The notes: a model not told the origin generated them from the sequence alone. Numbered from the stretch's first letter, positions 9,254 to 19,622 are shown. The stretch is 64,000 nt of DNA from Gemmatimonadaceae bacterium (GCA_011525845.1 WYBP01000014.1:62001-126000); one strand, 5' to 3'. A program made the numbers and translations.

Positions 9254-10556
9254 GCTGACGCAGCCGCTCCGCGATCGCGCGCTGCCGCTCCCGCAGCGCG
9301 TCGAGTCGCGGCTTCTCCGCGCGCCGGAGGAAGAAGCGACGCACGGCGGCCCAGGCGCGCGCGCGCCGGTCCCCCACCGCGAGCGCCGCGAAGGCGAGGA
9401 ATGGCTGGAGGAGCAGGGCGCCGAGCGCCCACCACGCACCCGCCGCGGCCCAAACGACGGCTGCGACGATCAGGAACCAGAGCAGGAACACCACCGCACC
9501 GACGAGCACCCGGTGCGTGACCAGCGACTCAGGCCCCTCAGCCGCGGTGAGCCGGTCGGCGATCGTGGTCGTGACCCACTTGGCGGGCCAGAAGACGATC
9601 CCGCCGATCAGCGAGACGGGGAGCACCAGCACCAGCGGCACGTGGGAGACGGTCCACTCGATCGTCTTCCCGAGCTTCACGTCGGCTCGCAGCTCGGCGG
9701 GAGTGAGTCCGAGCAGGTGGAGCTGGCGCGCGTGCGCGCGGAGGGCGATCGCGGTCTCGCGCCAGGAGTCGTCCGTCCCCTCGCGCAGCGCGGCGAGCGC
9801 ATCGGTGACCCGTCGGAGGCGGTCGAGTTTCGCCGCGGCATCACGGGGCAGGGCTGCATCGCCGTCGAGCTCGGCGCGCCACACCTGCTCCGCGGCGCGC
9901 ACGAGCGGCTCGTCCTCCCACCGCTCGAGGTTGAGCGTCACCGAGCGCATCTGTGCCTCGATGCGCGCGGTGAGCTCGCGCACCGCGCGCTTCGATTCCC
10001 CTTCGCCCACGAGGTCGCCCCAGCGGAGCGGCTCGCTGATGATGACATGTGCCTCGCTGCGGAACCGGTCGCGGTCGCGGAAGACGAGCCCCATCGCGAC
10101 GATCGGGAAGTCCCGCCCGAGGATCCCCGCGGCCCCGATCGCGATGCGCGCCGCGCCGGTCTTGAGCGGCGCGAGGCGCGAGGCCGAGTGCGTGATCCCC
10201 TCGGGGAAGATCCCGACCACGTCGCCCGCGGCGAGCGCGGCGTGCACGTCGCGGAAGGAGTCGAGGTTCTGCGAGAGCTTGGTGGGGTCGTCCTGCTGGC
10301 GGTACACGGGCACCGATCCGACGGCCGCGATGAGCCACCCGATCAGCTTGTCGTCGAAGAGCGGCGCCTTGGTGAGGAAGCGCACCGTGCGCCCCGCCGC
10401 GACCACGGCGAGCGCGGGATCCACGAGCGAGTTGTTGTGGTTCGCCACGAGCAGCACGGGACCCGTCTCCGGGAGCCGCGCGCCGGCCACCGTCACCCGG
10501 TAGTAGGACCGCACCCCGAGGGACGAGATGACGGGCATCGCCTTGTGGAGCCACAT
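9246..10556 (-). CDS. PlsC-domain acyltransferase (1-acylglycerol-3-phosphate O-acyltransferase-like)
   Basis: A 436-residue protein. The acyltransferase domain is N-terminal: block I NHNNSLVDP (H and D of the HX4D charge relay), block III VGIFPEGITH, and GAARIAIGAAG. The C-terminal half carries hydrophobic helices (VPLVLVLPVSLIGGIVFWPA; VGAVVFLLWFLIVAAVVWAAAG) and a basic tail, so the enzyme is anchored in the inner membrane. It probably acylates a glycerolipid or lysophospholipid. Its length is nearly twice that of a minimal PlsC, resembling the longer GPAT/DHAPAT-like bacterial group. ATG at 10556 is chosen over an upstream in-frame ATG at 10613; no clear ribosome site precedes it. It is convergent with the phosphatase-superfamily gene. 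Confidence 0.85.
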   Translation of the reverse strand: MWLHKAMPVISSLGVRSYYRVTVAGARLPETGPVLLVANHNNSLVDPALAVVAAGRTVRFLTKAPLFDDKLIGWLIAAVGSVPVYRQQDDPTKLSQNLDSFRDVHAALAAGDVVGIFPEGITHSASRLAPLKTGAARIAIGAAGILGRDFPIVAMGLVFRDRDRFRSEAHVIISEPLRWGDLVGEGESKRAVRELTARIEAQMRSVTLNLERWEDEPLVRAAEQVWRAELDGDAALPRDAAAKLDRLRRVTDALAALREGTDDSWRETAIALRAHARQLHLLGLTPAELRADVKLGKTIEWTVSHVPLVLVLPVSLIGGIVFWPAKWVTTTIADRLTAAEGPESLVTHRVLVGAVVFLLWFLIVAAVVWAAAGAWWALGALLLQPFLAFAALAVGDRRARAWAAVRRFFLRRAEKPRLDALRERQRAIAERLRQLI

Positions 10557-10638
10557 GGTCAGGAAGATACCGGGCCGGCGGCGCGGCGGACCGGCCCAAT
10601 GGGATGCGACCACCGCCGACGGTTAGATTCGGAGCGCG

Positions 10639-10881
10639 ATGTTCTCCCTCTTCCTCCGGCTCCTCCCGCGCGCCCTCCTGAGCCCGCGCCTCGCGTGGGC
10701 ACTGCTGCTCGTGGTCTGGAGGTTCCGCCGGAACCGGTGGTGGGCGCGCCCGCCCTTCCTCCCGCTCCCCGCGCGCGACTACGTGCGCTGGCGGATGTAC
10801 ACGGTCTACGGCGACCACGACGCGCTGCCCCCCGTGGAGGACGTGGTCCGGTACGCGCGGTGGGCGGCGCGCTTCGGGTGA
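10639..10881 (+). CDS. Small basic membrane-associated protein of unknown function
   Basis: An 80-residue protein: hydrophobic N-terminus (FSLFLRLLPRALLSPRLAWA), a basic Arg/Trp-rich centre (WRFRRNRWWARPPFLPLP) and an acidic C-terminus. I do not recognise the family. The gene looks real because it starts with a ribosome-site-like CGGAG and a TAGATT hexamer just upstream, keeps an open frame to 10881, and overlaps queG by the coupling sequence GTGA. It could be a membrane-peripheral protein; its function is unknown. Confidence 0.6.
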   Translation: MFSLFLRLLPRALLSPRLAWALLLVVWRFRRNRWWARPPFLPLPARDYVRWRMYTVYGDHDALPPVEDVVRYARWAARFG

Positions 10882-11909
10882 CGGCGACCTTCGAGGCCCG
10901 TCTCAAGGCCCAGGCACTTGGGATGGGCTTCGACCAGGCCGGGATCGCGACCCTCGGGGCCGTGGAGAGCGCCCCCGCGTTCCGCGCGTGGCTCGCGGCA
11001 GGGCACCACGGGGAGATGGCGTACCTCGAGCGGGGCGCCGCGCTCCGCGAGGACACCAGGCGCCCCGAACCCGGGATGCGTTCCGCGCTGGTGGTCACAC
11101 TCGACTATGGCGGCAAGGAGCCCGACGGTCCGGTCGCACGGTACGCGCGCGGCCGCGACTACCACCGCTTGATGTGGGACCGGCTCGAGGCACTGCTCTC
11201 GTGGGCACGGCGCGAGCACGGGAGCGACCTGACGGGGCGTGCCTACGTCGACACGGGCCCGATCCTCGAGCGCGACCTCGCGCGGCGCGCGGGACTCGGC
11301 TGGTTCGGCAAGAACACCCTGCTGATCCACCCCGAGCGCGGCTCCTTCTTCTTCATCGGCGCGCTCTTCCTGGACCTCGAGCTCGCGCCGGACGAGCCCT
11401 TCGCCACCGAGCACTGCGGCACCTGCACTCGGTGCCTCGACGCCTGCCCCACCGATGCCTTCGAAACGCCGGGTGTGCTCGATGCGCGGCGGTGCATCTC
11501 CTACCTCACGATCGAGCTGCGCGGCGAGGTGCCGACGGAGCTGCGGGCGCTCCTCGGCGAGCACCTCTTCGGCTGCGACGTCTGCCAGGATGTCTGCCCG
11601 TGGAACCAGAAGTTCGCGCGAGTGCTCGGGGAGCCGGCGTTCGCGGCGTCGCCGGGACTCGCGGGTGACGCGCGGACGCTCGCACGGGAGCTCCTGGCGA
11701 TGTCCGCCGAGGAGTACGCGGCGCGCTTCGCCGGTTCCGCGATGAAGCGCGCCAAGCGCGAGGGGCTGCGGCGGAACGCGGCACTCGTGCTGGGGAACGT
11801 CGGCGCCGCCGACGACGTAGAGGCGTTGGAGCTCGCCTCGCACGATCCCGAGCCCGTGGTCCGCGATGCCGCGGCCTGGGCCCTCGGCATGATCGATCGC
11901 CAACAATAG
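10878..11909 (+). CDS. queG: Epoxyqueuosine reductase QueG
   Basis: A 343-residue enzyme that reduces epoxyqueuosine to queuosine in tRNA wobble position 34, using cobalamin and two [4Fe-4S] clusters. The general acid D125 lies in AYVDTGPILER. The cluster cysteines are C180/C183/C186/C190 (HCGTCTRCLDACP) and C206 with C233/C236/C240 (CDVCQDVCPWN). The C-terminal 40 residues form a HEAT-like repeat (LGNVGAADDVEALELASHD), as in QueG structures. The start is GTG at 10878, overlapping the small upstream gene. The TonB-receptor gene begins 18 bases downstream, so the two may be cotranscribed. QueG needs B12 and that receptor class includes B12 receptors, but substrate matching is only a guess. Confidence 0.95.
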   Translation: MTATFEARLKAQALGMGFDQAGIATLGAVESAPAFRAWLAAGHHGEMAYLERGAALREDTRRPEPGMRSALVVTLDYGGKEPDGPVARYARGRDYHRLMWDRLEALLSWARREHGSDLTGRAYVDTGPILERDLARRAGLGWFGKNTLLIHPERGSFFFIGALFLDLELAPDEPFATEHCGTCTRCLDACPTDAFETPGVLDARRCISYLTIELRGEVPTELRALLGEHLFGCDVCQDVCPWNQKFARVLGEPAFAASPGLAGDARTLARELLAMSAEEYAARFAGSAMKRAKREGLRRNAALVLGNVGAADDVEALELASHDPEPVVRDAAAWALGMIDRQQ

Positions 11910-11927
11910 GACTCGACACGACCCCTC

Positions 11928-14195
11928 GTGACGTCCCACACCGATCGTCTCCGCTCGACCCTGACCACCGCTCTGAGCTGTGTGCTGACCCGCGTGCTAG
12001 GCAGCGCACTGGCCTTCGCGCTGCTCCCCGCTGCGGCGACCACGCTCCGCGCGCAGTCGCTGCCCGCCGCGACGAGCGTGGACTCCGCCACCCTTCGCGT
12101 GACGCTGCTCCACGACTCGACCCCGGTCGCGGACGCGGTGGTGCGGAGCGGATCGATCGCCACGCGGTCGGACGACGCGGGCCTGGCGGTGCTGCGCCTC
12201 CCGGCCGGTACGCACGCGCTGGTCATCACCCGCATCGGCTTCGCGCCGGAGCGCCGGACCCTCCTCCTCGCGGGCGGCGCCGACACCAGCATCACCGTCG
12301 CGCTCACCGCGACCGCCACGGACGTCGAGACGATCGTGATCGCCGCCACGCGCAGCGGGCGGCGCATCGAGGATGAGCCGGTGCGCGTGGAGGTGCTGGA
12401 GCGCGAGGAGATCGAGGAGAAGATGCTCATGACCCCCGGCGACATCACGATGATGCTCAACGAGACGTCGGGGCTCCGCGTGCAGACCACCTCCCCCTCG
12501 CTCGGCGGTGCCAACGTGCGCATCCAGGGGCTGCGCGGGCATTACACGCAGATGCTCTCCGACGGGCTCCCACTCTACGGCGGACAGACCGGCGGACTCG
12601 GCCTGCTGCAGATCCCGCCGATGGACCTGCAGCAGGTCGAGGTCATCAAGGGCGCCGCATCCTCCCTCTACGGCTCGCAGGCGCTCGGCGGCGTGATCAA
12701 CCTCGTCTCGCGCACGCCGGCCGCCGAGGGCGAGCGCGAGCTCCTCCTCAACCAGACCACGCGCGGCGGAACGGATGGCGTGCTCTGGCTCTCGGGCCCT
12801 GTCTCGCCCACGTGGGGCTACACCCTGCTCACCGGCGCGCACCGGCAGGAGCGGCGTGACATCGACGACGACGGCTGGACCGACCTCGCGGGGTACGAGC
12901 GGCTCGTCGTGCGGCCACGGCTCTTCTGGGACGACGGCACCGGGCGTTCGCTCTTCGTCACCATCGGCTCCACCACCGAGTCGCGCCGCGGCGGCACCCT
13001 CCCCGGGCGCACCGCGCCCGACGCGCAGCCCTTCGCCGAGGCGCTCTCCACGCGGCGAATCGACCTCGGCGTGAAGGGGAGTCTCCTGCTGGGGAGCACG
13101 CTGCTCCAGCTCCGCGGTTCGGGCACCGAGCAACGGCACGACCACCGCTTCGGCACCGTGCCCGAGGGGGATACGCACCGCACCGGCTTCGTCGAGATGT
13201 CGCTTCGCCGGCCCGGGGCACTCGGCACCTGGGTCGCGGGCGTCGCAGCGCAGGGGGAGTCGTACGCGAACCGCGACGTGGCGGGATTCGACTTCGACCA
13301 CGCCGTCGGCTCGCTGTTCGGCCAGTTGGAGAGCGACCCGGCGACCTGGCTCTCGCTGAGCGCCAGCGCGCGCCTCGACGCGCACGACACCTACGGCACG
13401 ACGCTCAGCCCGCGCCTCTCGGCGCTCTTCCGCGCGGGCGAGGCGGGCCGCCTCGCGGGATGGACGCTCCGCACATCGGTCGCCTCGGGCACCTTCGCGC
13501 CCACGCCGTTCACGGAGGAGACCGAGGTGACCGGGCTCGCGATGGTGCAGCCGGGCGCCGCGCTCCGGCGCGAGCGCGCACTGACCGGATCGGCGGACCT
13601 GAACGGACGGCTCCTCGGGCTCGAGGTGAACGCCACGCTCTTCGCGTCGGTGGTGGAGGACCCGGTGGAGGTGACGGAGGTGACCGGCGGGGCGTTCCCC
13701 CCGATGCTGCGGCTCTCGAACGCGACCGAGCCCACGCGCACGCAGGGGGCGGAGCTCCTGGCGCGCTGGCGTCACGAGGGGTTCGCGGTGACGGGGTCGT
13801 ACACCTTCATCCGCGGCAGCCTCTTCTCCACGCCCGACGGTGCGCGGGCGCCGCTCACCCTCGTGCCGCGGCACGCGGTGGGTGTGGTGGCGATGCACGA
13901 GGTGGAGGATGTCGGTCGGATGGGGCTCGAGCTCTACTACACGGGCCGGCAGGCGCTCGAGGCGAACCCGTACCGCGCGGAGAGCCGTCCCTACCTGATC
14001 GTCGGGTTCCTGGTCGAGCGCCACGTGGGACCGGCGCGGCTCTTCCTGAACGCGGAGAACCTCGGGGACGTCCGGCAGACGCGGTGGGACCCGCTGGTGC
14101 GGCCGGTGCAGGGCGCGGGGGGGCGCTGGACGACGGACGCGTGGACGGAGCTCTCGGGGCGGACGTTCAACGGCGGTGTGCGGCTCGCGTTCTAG
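11928..14195 (+). CDS. TonB-dependent outer-membrane receptor
   Basis: A 755-residue protein with a signal peptide ending at about LRAQS (residue 43). A CarboxypepD_reg-like beta-sandwich follows (residues 55-130: LRVTLLHDSTPVADAVV...), then the plug (VETIVIAATRSGRRIEDEPVRVE, a TonB-box-like start, through GGVINLVSR) and a 22-strand type beta barrel ending in the aromatic C-terminal residue F. It resembles FhuA/BtuB/CirA-type receptors for siderophores or corrinoids. The N-terminal sandwich is typical of Bacteroidota/Gemmatimonadota-type receptors. No SusD partner gene is adjacent. It starts at GTG 11928 directly after queG and ends 4 bases inside the convergent SulP gene. The cargo is unknown. 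Confidence 0.9.
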   Translation: MTSHTDRLRSTLTTALSCVLTRVLGSALAFALLPAAATTLRAQSLPAATSVDSATLRVTLLHDSTPVADAVVRSGSIATRSDDAGLAVLRLPAGTHALVITRIGFAPERRTLLLAGGADTSITVALTATATDVETIVIAATRSGRRIEDEPVRVEVLEREEIEEKMLMTPGDITMMLNETSGLRVQTTSPSLGGANVRIQGLRGHYTQMLSDGLPLYGGQTGGLGLLQIPPMDLQQVEVIKGAASSLYGSQALGGVINLVSRTPAAEGERELLLNQTTRGGTDGVLWLSGPVSPTWGYTLLTGAHRQERRDIDDDGWTDLAGYERLVVRPRLFWDDGTGRSLFVTIGSTTESRRGGTLPGRTAPDAQPFAEALSTRRIDLGVKGSLLLGSTLLQLRGSGTEQRHDHRFGTVPEGDTHRTGFVEMSLRRPGALGTWVAGVAAQGESYANRDVAGFDFDHAVGSLFGQLESDPATWLSLSASARLDAHDTYGTTLSPRLSALFRAGEAGRLAGWTLRTSVASGTFAPTPFTEETEVTGLAMVQPGAALRRERALTGSADLNGRLLGLEVNATLFASVVEDPVEVTEVTGGAFPPMLRLSNATEPTRTQGAELLARWRHEGFAVTGSYTFIRGSLFSTPDGARAPLTLVPRHAVGVVAMHEVEDVGRMGLELYYTGRQALEANPYRAESRPYLIVGFLVERHVGPARLFLNAENLGDVRQTRWDPLVRPVQGAGGRWTTDAWTELSGRTFNGGVRLAF

Positions 14196-15889
14196 CGGCG
14201 GGCGTCACCGGCGCGGCGTGCGGGATGCTCCCCCGTCGAGCCGGGTGCGTGGACCCCTCCGCGCACCCGGCGCAGCGCCTCCTCGAACGTCGCGGTGATG
14301 TCGTCGGGGGAAAGGAGGTCGCCGAGCGAGGCGCGCTCGATCACCAGGCGCACCTCCGGCTGCACCTCGGCCAGCAGGACGCGCGTGCCCTCGGCGCGGC
14401 TCCGCCGCACGACGTCGCGCAGCGCACTCAGGCCGGTGGAGTCGATCACCGGCACGCCGGCGAGCCGGAGGATCAGCACCCTCGGCCGTGACGCGATCTC
14501 CCGCATCGCCGCCTTGAAGCGGTCGGCGGCGCCGAAGAAGAACGGGCCGTCGATCGCGTAGACCTGCACATCGCCCGGCGCGAGCGATTCGGCGAGCGCA
14601 CCGCCCTCATCACCTTCGTCGAGCGCCGCCGCCCGGATCGCCGTCACGTCCGACACCTCGGCCATCCGCTTCATGAAGAGGAAGGCCGCGAGCACCATCC
14701 CCACGCCGATCGCCACCGTGAGGTCGACGAACACCGTGAGGAGGAAGGTGGCGAGCAGGACCGCGACGTCGCTGCGCGGCCCGCGGAACTCGCTCACGAA
14801 GATCCGCCACTCGCTCATGTTGTACGCGACCACCACGAGGATGGCCGCGAGTGCCGCCATCGGGATCTCCGCCGCCCAGCGACCGGCGAAGAGGGTGATG
14901 AGCAGCAGCGTCACCGCGTGCGTCATCCCCGCGACCGGCGTGCGTCCCCCGCTCTTCACGTTGGTCGCGGTGCGCGCGATGGCGCCGGTGGCCGGGATCC
15001 CGCCGACGAGGGCGCTCGCCACGTTCGCGACGCCCTGCCCCACCAGCTCCATGTTCGACCGGTGCCGCGCCCCGATCATCCCATCGGCGACCACGGCCGA
15101 GAGGAGGGACTCGACCGCACCGAGCATCGCGATCGTGAACGCCGGGCCGATGAGCGCGACCACCTGCGCGTAGCTCAGCGACGGGAGCGTGGGGACCGGG
15201 AGCGCGGCCGAGACCTCGCCAAAGCGGCTGCCGATGGTCTCGACCGGGAGACCGAGCCAGCGCACCAGCAGGGTGGCGGCCACCAGTGCGACGAACGGCC
15301 CGGGGACGCGCCGACTGACCCTTGGCCACGCGACGATGACGAGGAGCGTGAAGAGGGCCACGAGGAGCGCATCGACGTTCAGGTCCCCGCCGTGCGCCGC
15401 GTAGGCGCGCCACTTCTCGACGAAGTGCGCCGGCACATCCCCCATCGTGAGCCCGAGGAAGTCCTTCACCTGGCTCGAGAAGATGATGACGGCGATCCCG
15501 CTGGTGAAGCCGATGACCACCGGATGCGGGATGAACTTGATCGCCGCGCCGAACCGGAAGATGCCCATCGCCACGAGGATGAGGCCCGCCATGAGCGTCG
15601 CGACGATCAGGCCGTCCACGCCGTACTGCTGCACGATCCCGTAGACGATGACGACGAACGCCCCGGTGGGTCCGCCCACCTGGACGCGCGACCCGCCGAG
15701 GGCCGAGATGAGGAATCCCGCGACGATCGCGGTCCAGAGCCCGCGCGCCGGCTCGACGCCGCTGGCGATCGCGAACGCGATCGAGAGCGGGAGGGCGACG
15801 ATGCCGACGATCACCCCGGCGGTGACGTCGGCGCTGAACTGCGCCCGTGTGTAGCCCCGAAGCGTGGTGAGGAGCTTCGGGACGAGCAT
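14192..15889 (-). CDS. SulP-family anion transporter with STAS domain
   Basis: A 565-residue protein: about 14 membrane segments in residues 20-420 (VTAGVIVGIVALPLSIAFAI opening motif; SALGGSRVQVGGPTGAF in the substrate site), then a C-terminal STAS domain (DVQVYAIDGPFFFGAADRFK; VLILRLAGVPVIDSTGLSAL). SulP proteins move sulfate, bicarbonate or other anions, usually with Na+ or H+. It is the last gene of a four-gene minus-strand run with the flavin monooxygenase-like gene (3-base gap), copA and the cupredoxin gene. The substrate is not predictable; bicarbonate and sulfate are both possible. Confidence 0.92.
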   Translation of the reverse strand: MLVPKLLTTLRGYTRAQFSADVTAGVIVGIVALPLSIAFAIASGVEPARGLWTAIVAGFLISALGGSRVQVGGPTGAFVVIVYGIVQQYGVDGLIVATLMAGLILVAMGIFRFGAAIKFIPHPVVIGFTSGIAVIIFSSQVKDFLGLTMGDVPAHFVEKWRAYAAHGGDLNVDALLVALFTLLVIVAWPRVSRRVPGPFVALVAATLLVRWLGLPVETIGSRFGEVSAALPVPTLPSLSYAQVVALIGPAFTIAMLGAVESLLSAVVADGMIGARHRSNMELVGQGVANVASALVGGIPATGAIARTATNVKSGGRTPVAGMTHAVTLLLITLFAGRWAAEIPMAALAAILVVVAYNMSEWRIFVSEFRGPRSDVAVLLATFLLTVFVDLTVAIGVGMVLAAFLFMKRMAEVSDVTAIRAAALDEGDEGGALAESLAPGDVQVYAIDGPFFFGAADRFKAAMREIASRPRVLILRLAGVPVIDSTGLSALRDVVRRSRAEGTRVLLAEVQPEVRLVIERASLGDLLSPDDITATFEEALRRVRGGVHAPGSTGEHPARRAGDARR

Positions 15890-15892
15890 CGA

Positions 15893-16945
15893 TCAGGGCA
15901 CCGTGATCCGCTTCGACGGCAGCGCCTTCCGCACCGCCGGTGCGACCACGCTCCCGAAGAGTTCGATCGCGCGCAGCATCCTGTCGTGCGGCATGGTGCC
16001 CACGCTCAGCTGGACCAGGAAGCGGTCGTGCTGGAAGAGCTCGTGCTCCCAGAGGATCTTGTCGATCACTTCCTGCGGGTCGCCGATGAAGAGCGCGCCG
16101 CGGGGCGAGCGCTCGGCGTCGAACTGCCGGCGCGTCGGCGGCGGCCACCCGCGCTCGCGCCCGATCCGTCCCATCACGTCGAGGTAGGGCGGGAAGGCGG
16201 CGTCGGCCGCGGCGCCGGAGTCGTCGGCGATGAAGCCGTGCGAGTTGATGCTCACCGGGAGCGTCGCCGGGTCGTGCCCGGCCTCGCGCGCCGCGCGGCG
16301 GTAAAGGTCCACGAGCGGCGCGAAGCGCTCCGGCTGCCCCCCGATGATCGCGAGCGCCATCGGCAGGCCGAGGGTCGCGGCGCGCACCACGGACTGGGGC
16401 GTGCCGCCCACGGCGATCCAGATGGGGATCTGCTCCTGCACCGGGCGCGGGAGCACGAGCTGGTCCTTGAGCGGGGCGCGGTGCTGCCCCTCCCACGTCA
16501 CGCGCTCGTTCGCGCGGATCTCCAGCAGGAGCTCGAGCTTCTCGCTGAAGAGCGAGTCGTAGTCGCGGAGGTCGTAGCCGAAGAGCGGGAACGACTCGAT
16601 GAACGACCCGCGTCCCGCCATGATCTCGGCGCGCCCCCCGGAGAGGAGGTCCACCGTGGCGAACTCCTGGAAGACGCGCACCGGGTCGTCCGAGCTCAGC
16701 ACCGTGACCGCGCTCGTGAGCCGGATGCGCCGCGTGCGGGCCGCCGCGGCCGCGAGCACCACTGCCGGCGTCGCCACGATGTAGTCGCGCCGGTGGTGCT
16801 CCCCGATGCCATACACGTCGAGCCCGAGCTGGTCGGCGAGCTCGACCTCCTCCAGGAGGTCGGCCATCCGCTGCTCGGGCGGGACCGTGCGACCCGTGCG
16901 TGGGTCGGGCGTCGCTTCCGCGAAGGTGTAGATGCCGAGTTCCAT
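15893..16945 (-). CDS. LLM-class flavin-dependent oxidoreductase (luciferase-like)
   Basis: A 350-residue TIM-barrel protein of the bacterial luciferase superfamily. Visible marks are [21 protein letters not shown], the [21 protein letters not shown] strand-helix and [14 protein letters not shown]. The family uses reduced FMN or F420; the type with a C-terminal [10 protein letters not shown] segment is usually FMN-linked. The gene sits 10 bases after copA and 3 bases before the SulP gene in the same run. A role in copper stress is not established for this family, so its presence here may only reflect co-transcription. The start at 16945 puts the first beta strand (MELGIYTF) at the N-terminus as expected. 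Confidence 0.9.
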   Translation of the reverse strand: MELGIYTFAEATPDPRTGRTVPPEQRMADLLEEVELADQLGLDVYGIGEHHRRDYIVATPAVVLAAAAARTRRIRLTSAVTVLSSDDPVRVFQEFATVDLLSGGRAEIMAGRGSFIESFPLFGYDLRDYDSLFSEKLELLLEIRANERVTWEGQHRAPLKDQLVLPRPVQEQIPIWIAVGGTPQSVVRAATLGLPMALAIIGGQPERFAPLVDLYRRAAREAGHDPATLPVSINSHGFIADDSGAAADAAFPPYLDVMGRIGRERGWPPPTRRQFDAERSPRGALFIGDPQEVIDKILWEHELFQHDRFLVQLSVGTMPHDRMLRAIELFGSVVAPAVRKALPSKRITVP

Positions 16946-16955
16946 CAGGTGGGCT

Positions 16956-19196
16956 TCAAGCTATCCGCGCGCCGCGCAGTCGCAACGAGTTGGTCACCAC
17001 GCTCACCGAGCTGAACGCCATCGCCGCACTCGCGATCACGGGACTCAGGAGGAGGCCGAACGCGGGGTAGAGCGCCCCGGCCGCGAGCGGGATGCCGACC
17101 ACGTTGTAGATGAACGCCCAGAAGAGGTTCTGCTTCATCGTGCGCATCGTGCGGCGCGACAGTTCGATCGCGTGCGCGGCGGCGGTGAGGTCGCCGCGCA
17201 TCAGCACCACGTCGGCGGCCTCGACGGCGATGTCCGTGCCGGTGCCGATCGCGATCCCGACATCCGCCTGCGCGAGCGCGGGGGCGTCGTTGATCCCGTC
17301 CCCCACCATCGCGACCACCGCCCCCTCATCCTGCAGGCGCCGCACCTCGGCCACCTTCCCCTCGGGCATCACGCCGGCGACCACCTGGTCGATCCCCGCC
17401 TCGCGCGCGATCGCATCCGCGGTGCGCTGGTTGTCGCCGGTGAGCATCGCCACGCGGAGTCCCATCGCGTGGAACCGGGCGATCGCCGCCCGCGAGGTCG
17501 GCTTGATCGGGTCCGCCACGGCGATGAGCCCGGCGAGCGCGCCGTCCGCAGCGACGAACATCGGCGTCTTCCCCTCGCCGGCCAGTCGGTCGGCATCCGC
17601 CGCGAGCGGCGCGATATCGATCGCGTAGTCCGCCATGAGCGCGGCGTTCCCGATCGCGAGTGCCGTGCCGTCCACGACGCCCGTGGCGCCGCGCCCCGTC
17701 ACCGAGGTGAACGCCTCGGCGTCGCCGAGTGCGAGGCCGCGCGCCCTGGCGTGCTGGACGATCGCGTCGGCCAGCGGATGCTCAGAACTCTTCTCCACCG
17801 ACGCGACGAGTCGCAGCAGGGTGTCGTCGTCGACCCCCGTTCCCGAGGCACGCACGATGTCCGTCACCGTGGGCCGTCCCTCCGTCACGGTCCCGGTCTT
17901 GTCGAGCACCACGGTGGTCACGTCTCCCGAACGCTGGAGCGCCTCGCCCCCCTTGATCAGCACGCCGAGCTCGGCCCCCTTCCCCGTCGCGACCATCACC
18001 GCCGTCGGCACCGCGAGCCCCATGGCGCAGGGGCAGGCGATGATCAGCACCGTGACCGCCGCCGCGAAGGCACGCACGGCCGGCGCCCCCTCCGCGAGCA
18101 CGAACCAGGTGGCGAAGGTCGCGATCGCGATCGAGATCACGACCGGCACGAAGACGCCCGAGATACGGTCCGCCAGCGCCTGGATGGGTGCACGGGAGCC
18201 CTGCGCGTCGCGCATCAGCTTCACGATCTGCGCGAGCACCGAGTCGGCGCCGAGGGTCGTGGCACGGAGGCGGAAGGCTCCGGTGCGGTTGATCGTCCCG
18301 CCGATCACGCGGTCGCCCGGGTGCTTGGCCACGGGGAGCGACTCCCCCGTGAGCATGCTCTCGTCCACCGCGCTCTCGCCCTGCGTGACGACGCCGTCCA
18401 CCGGGATCCGTTCCCCTGGGCGCACGATCACCGTGTCATCGGCCGTCACGTGCGCCACCGGGATGTCGCGCTCCTCGCCGTCGCGCAGCACCCGTGCGCT
18501 CTTCGGTTGCAGCTGCACCAGCGCCCGCAGCGCGACCGAGGTGTTCCGCTTGGCGCGCGCCTCGAACGCGTTCCCCGTGAGGATGAACGCGATGATCAGG
18601 AGCACCGCTTCGTAGTAGACGTCGGCCGCGACGCCGCGCGCCGTGAAGAACTCCGGCACCACGGTCGCGATCAGCGAGTAGACGAAGGCCGCGCCGGTGC
18701 CGAGTGCGACGAGGGTGTTCATGTCCGCCGTGTGGTGGCGGAAGGCGGCCCAGGCGCGGGTGTAGAAGTGGCGGCCGGCGGTCGCCATCACCGCGAAGGT
18801 CACCGCGAGCAGCACCCAGGACATCCAGTGCGCGCGGTGCATGAGCGGCATCGCCGCCATCGCCGCAGCGCCGATCGCGAAGCTCACGATCGCCTTCCGT
18901 TTGAGCGACTGGAACTCCTCCGCGGTCGCGCGGTCGCGCGCCTCTTGTTCGCGGAAGGCGTCCTGGTCCGGCGTGGGGAGTTCGGCGCCGTATCCCGTCT
19001 CGCGGATCGCGGCCACGAGCGCCTCGGGTGCGACGGAGCCCGCATCGTACGTGACCGTGGCGTTCCCCATCATCAGGTTCACCGTCGCGTCCGAGACCCC
19101 GGGCTGCTTCTGCAGCGTGCGCTGCACCCGCGACTGGCAGGCGGCGCAGGTCATCCCCGTGACGGGGATGCGGGTGGTGGTCAGGGTGTCAGGCAT
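16956..19196 (-). CDS. copA: Copper-translocating P1B-type ATPase
   Basis: A 746-residue inner-membrane pump. An N-terminal heavy-metal-associated domain carries GMTCAAC (residues 14-20). The intramembrane copper motif is CPC at 388-390, the actuator TGES at 293-296 and the phosphorylation site DKTGT has D432. SEHPLA, TGDN and [11 protein letters not shown] follow in the nucleotide/phosphorylation domains. These features place it in the P1B-1 group that exports Cu(I). It has a single HMA domain. The gene overlaps the upstream cupredoxin gene by 8 bases, so the two are translationally linked behind the CsoR-like operator at 19623-19641. Confidence 0.95.
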   Translation of the reverse strand: MPDTLTTTRIPVTGMTCAACQSRVQRTLQKQPGVSDATVNLMMGNATVTYDAGSVAPEALVAAIRETGYGAELPTPDQDAFREQEARDRATAEEFQSLKRKAIVSFAIGAAAMAAMPLMHRAHWMSWVLLAVTFAVMATAGRHFYTRAWAAFRHHTADMNTLVALGTGAAFVYSLIATVVPEFFTARGVAADVYYEAVLLIIAFILTGNAFEARAKRNTSVALRALVQLQPKSARVLRDGEERDIPVAHVTADDTVIVRPGERIPVDGVVTQGESAVDESMLTGESLPVAKHPGDRVIGGTINRTGAFRLRATTLGADSVLAQIVKLMRDAQGSRAPIQALADRISGVFVPVVISIAIATFATWFVLAEGAPAVRAFAAAVTVLIIACPCAMGLAVPTAVMVATGKGAELGVLIKGGEALQRSGDVTTVVLDKTGTVTEGRPTVTDIVRASGTGVDDDTLLRLVASVEKSSEHPLADAIVQHARARGLALGDAEAFTSVTGRGATGVVDGTALAIGNAALMADYAIDIAPLAADADRLAGEGKTPMFVAADGALAGLIAVADPIKPTSRAAIARFHAMGLRVAMLTGDNQRTADAIAREAGIDQVVAGVMPEGKVAEVRRLQDEGAVVAMVGDGINDAPALAQADVGIAIGTGTDIAVEAADVVLMRGDLTAAAHAIELSRRTMRTMKQNLFWAFIYNVVGIPLAAGALYPAFGLLLSPVIASAAMAFSSVSVVTNSLRLRGARIA

Positions 19197-19584
19197 CGGC
19201 GATGATGGTGCCGCGCAGCATGGACATGCCGCAGGTGAACGGGTAGCGGCCGGGGGCCGGGGGCGTGACCACGATCGTGGTGCGCTCCCCTGTGGGGAGG
19301 AAGCGCCGCACGTTGAACGCGGGGATCACGACCTCCTCGGAGCAGCTCGAGTCGTCCTTGCGGTCGAAGACCAGCCGCACGGGCTGGCCCGCGCGAACGC
19401 GCACGGTGTTCGGCGAGTAGCCGCCGTCCACCTCGATCACCACCTCGGCCGTGACGGAACCCGGCGTCGCGGCCACGGCGAGCGCCGGCGCCTGGCCGGC
19501 GAAGAAGAAGTACCAGTTGACCCAGGCGATCAGGGCGATGGCGCCGATCGCGACGGCCCATTCCGGTGTGGTCATGAATGGCAT
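19189..19584 (-). CDS. Membrane-anchored cupredoxin-domain protein
   Basis: This 131-residue protein has one N-terminal membrane helix ([20 protein letters not shown]), then a cupredoxin fold: [22 protein letters not shown], a Cys in [12 protein letters not shown], and the copper loop [12 protein letters not shown] with Cys and Met ligands. It most likely binds periplasmic Cu(I/II) and hands it to, or receives it from, the CopA pump encoded next. ATG at 19584 is chosen because GGGAG lies 6-7 bases upstream. Longer versions would translate through the operator-like palindrome at 19623-19641, which must lie in the promoter. First gene of the copper operon. Confidence 0.87.
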   Translation of the reverse strand: MPFMTTPEWAVAIGAIALIAWVNWYFFFAGQAPALAVAATPGSVTAEVVIEVDGGYSPNTVRVRAGQPVRLVFDRKDDSSCSEEVVIPAFNVRRFLPTGERTTIVVTPPAPGRYPFTCGMSMLRGTIIADA

Positions 19585-19622
19585 CTCGTGCTCCCCCATG
19601 GTGCGCCGTGGCGCGTGGAGAA

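Noticed and set aside
11910-11927. Cobalamin riboswitch ahead of the TonB receptor gene
   Set aside because: Only 18 bases separate queG and the receptor gene, far too few for a B12 aptamer, and no B12-box is visible.
14918-17014. Long plus-strand frame opposite the SulP and LLM genes
   Set aside because: Composition is Arg/His/Asp-rich with no domain; it is an antisense shadow of the real genes in high-GC DNA.
16932-19205. 757-codon plus-strand frame opposite copA
   Set aside because: Antisense shadow of copA; low-complexity Arg/His sequence and no start context.
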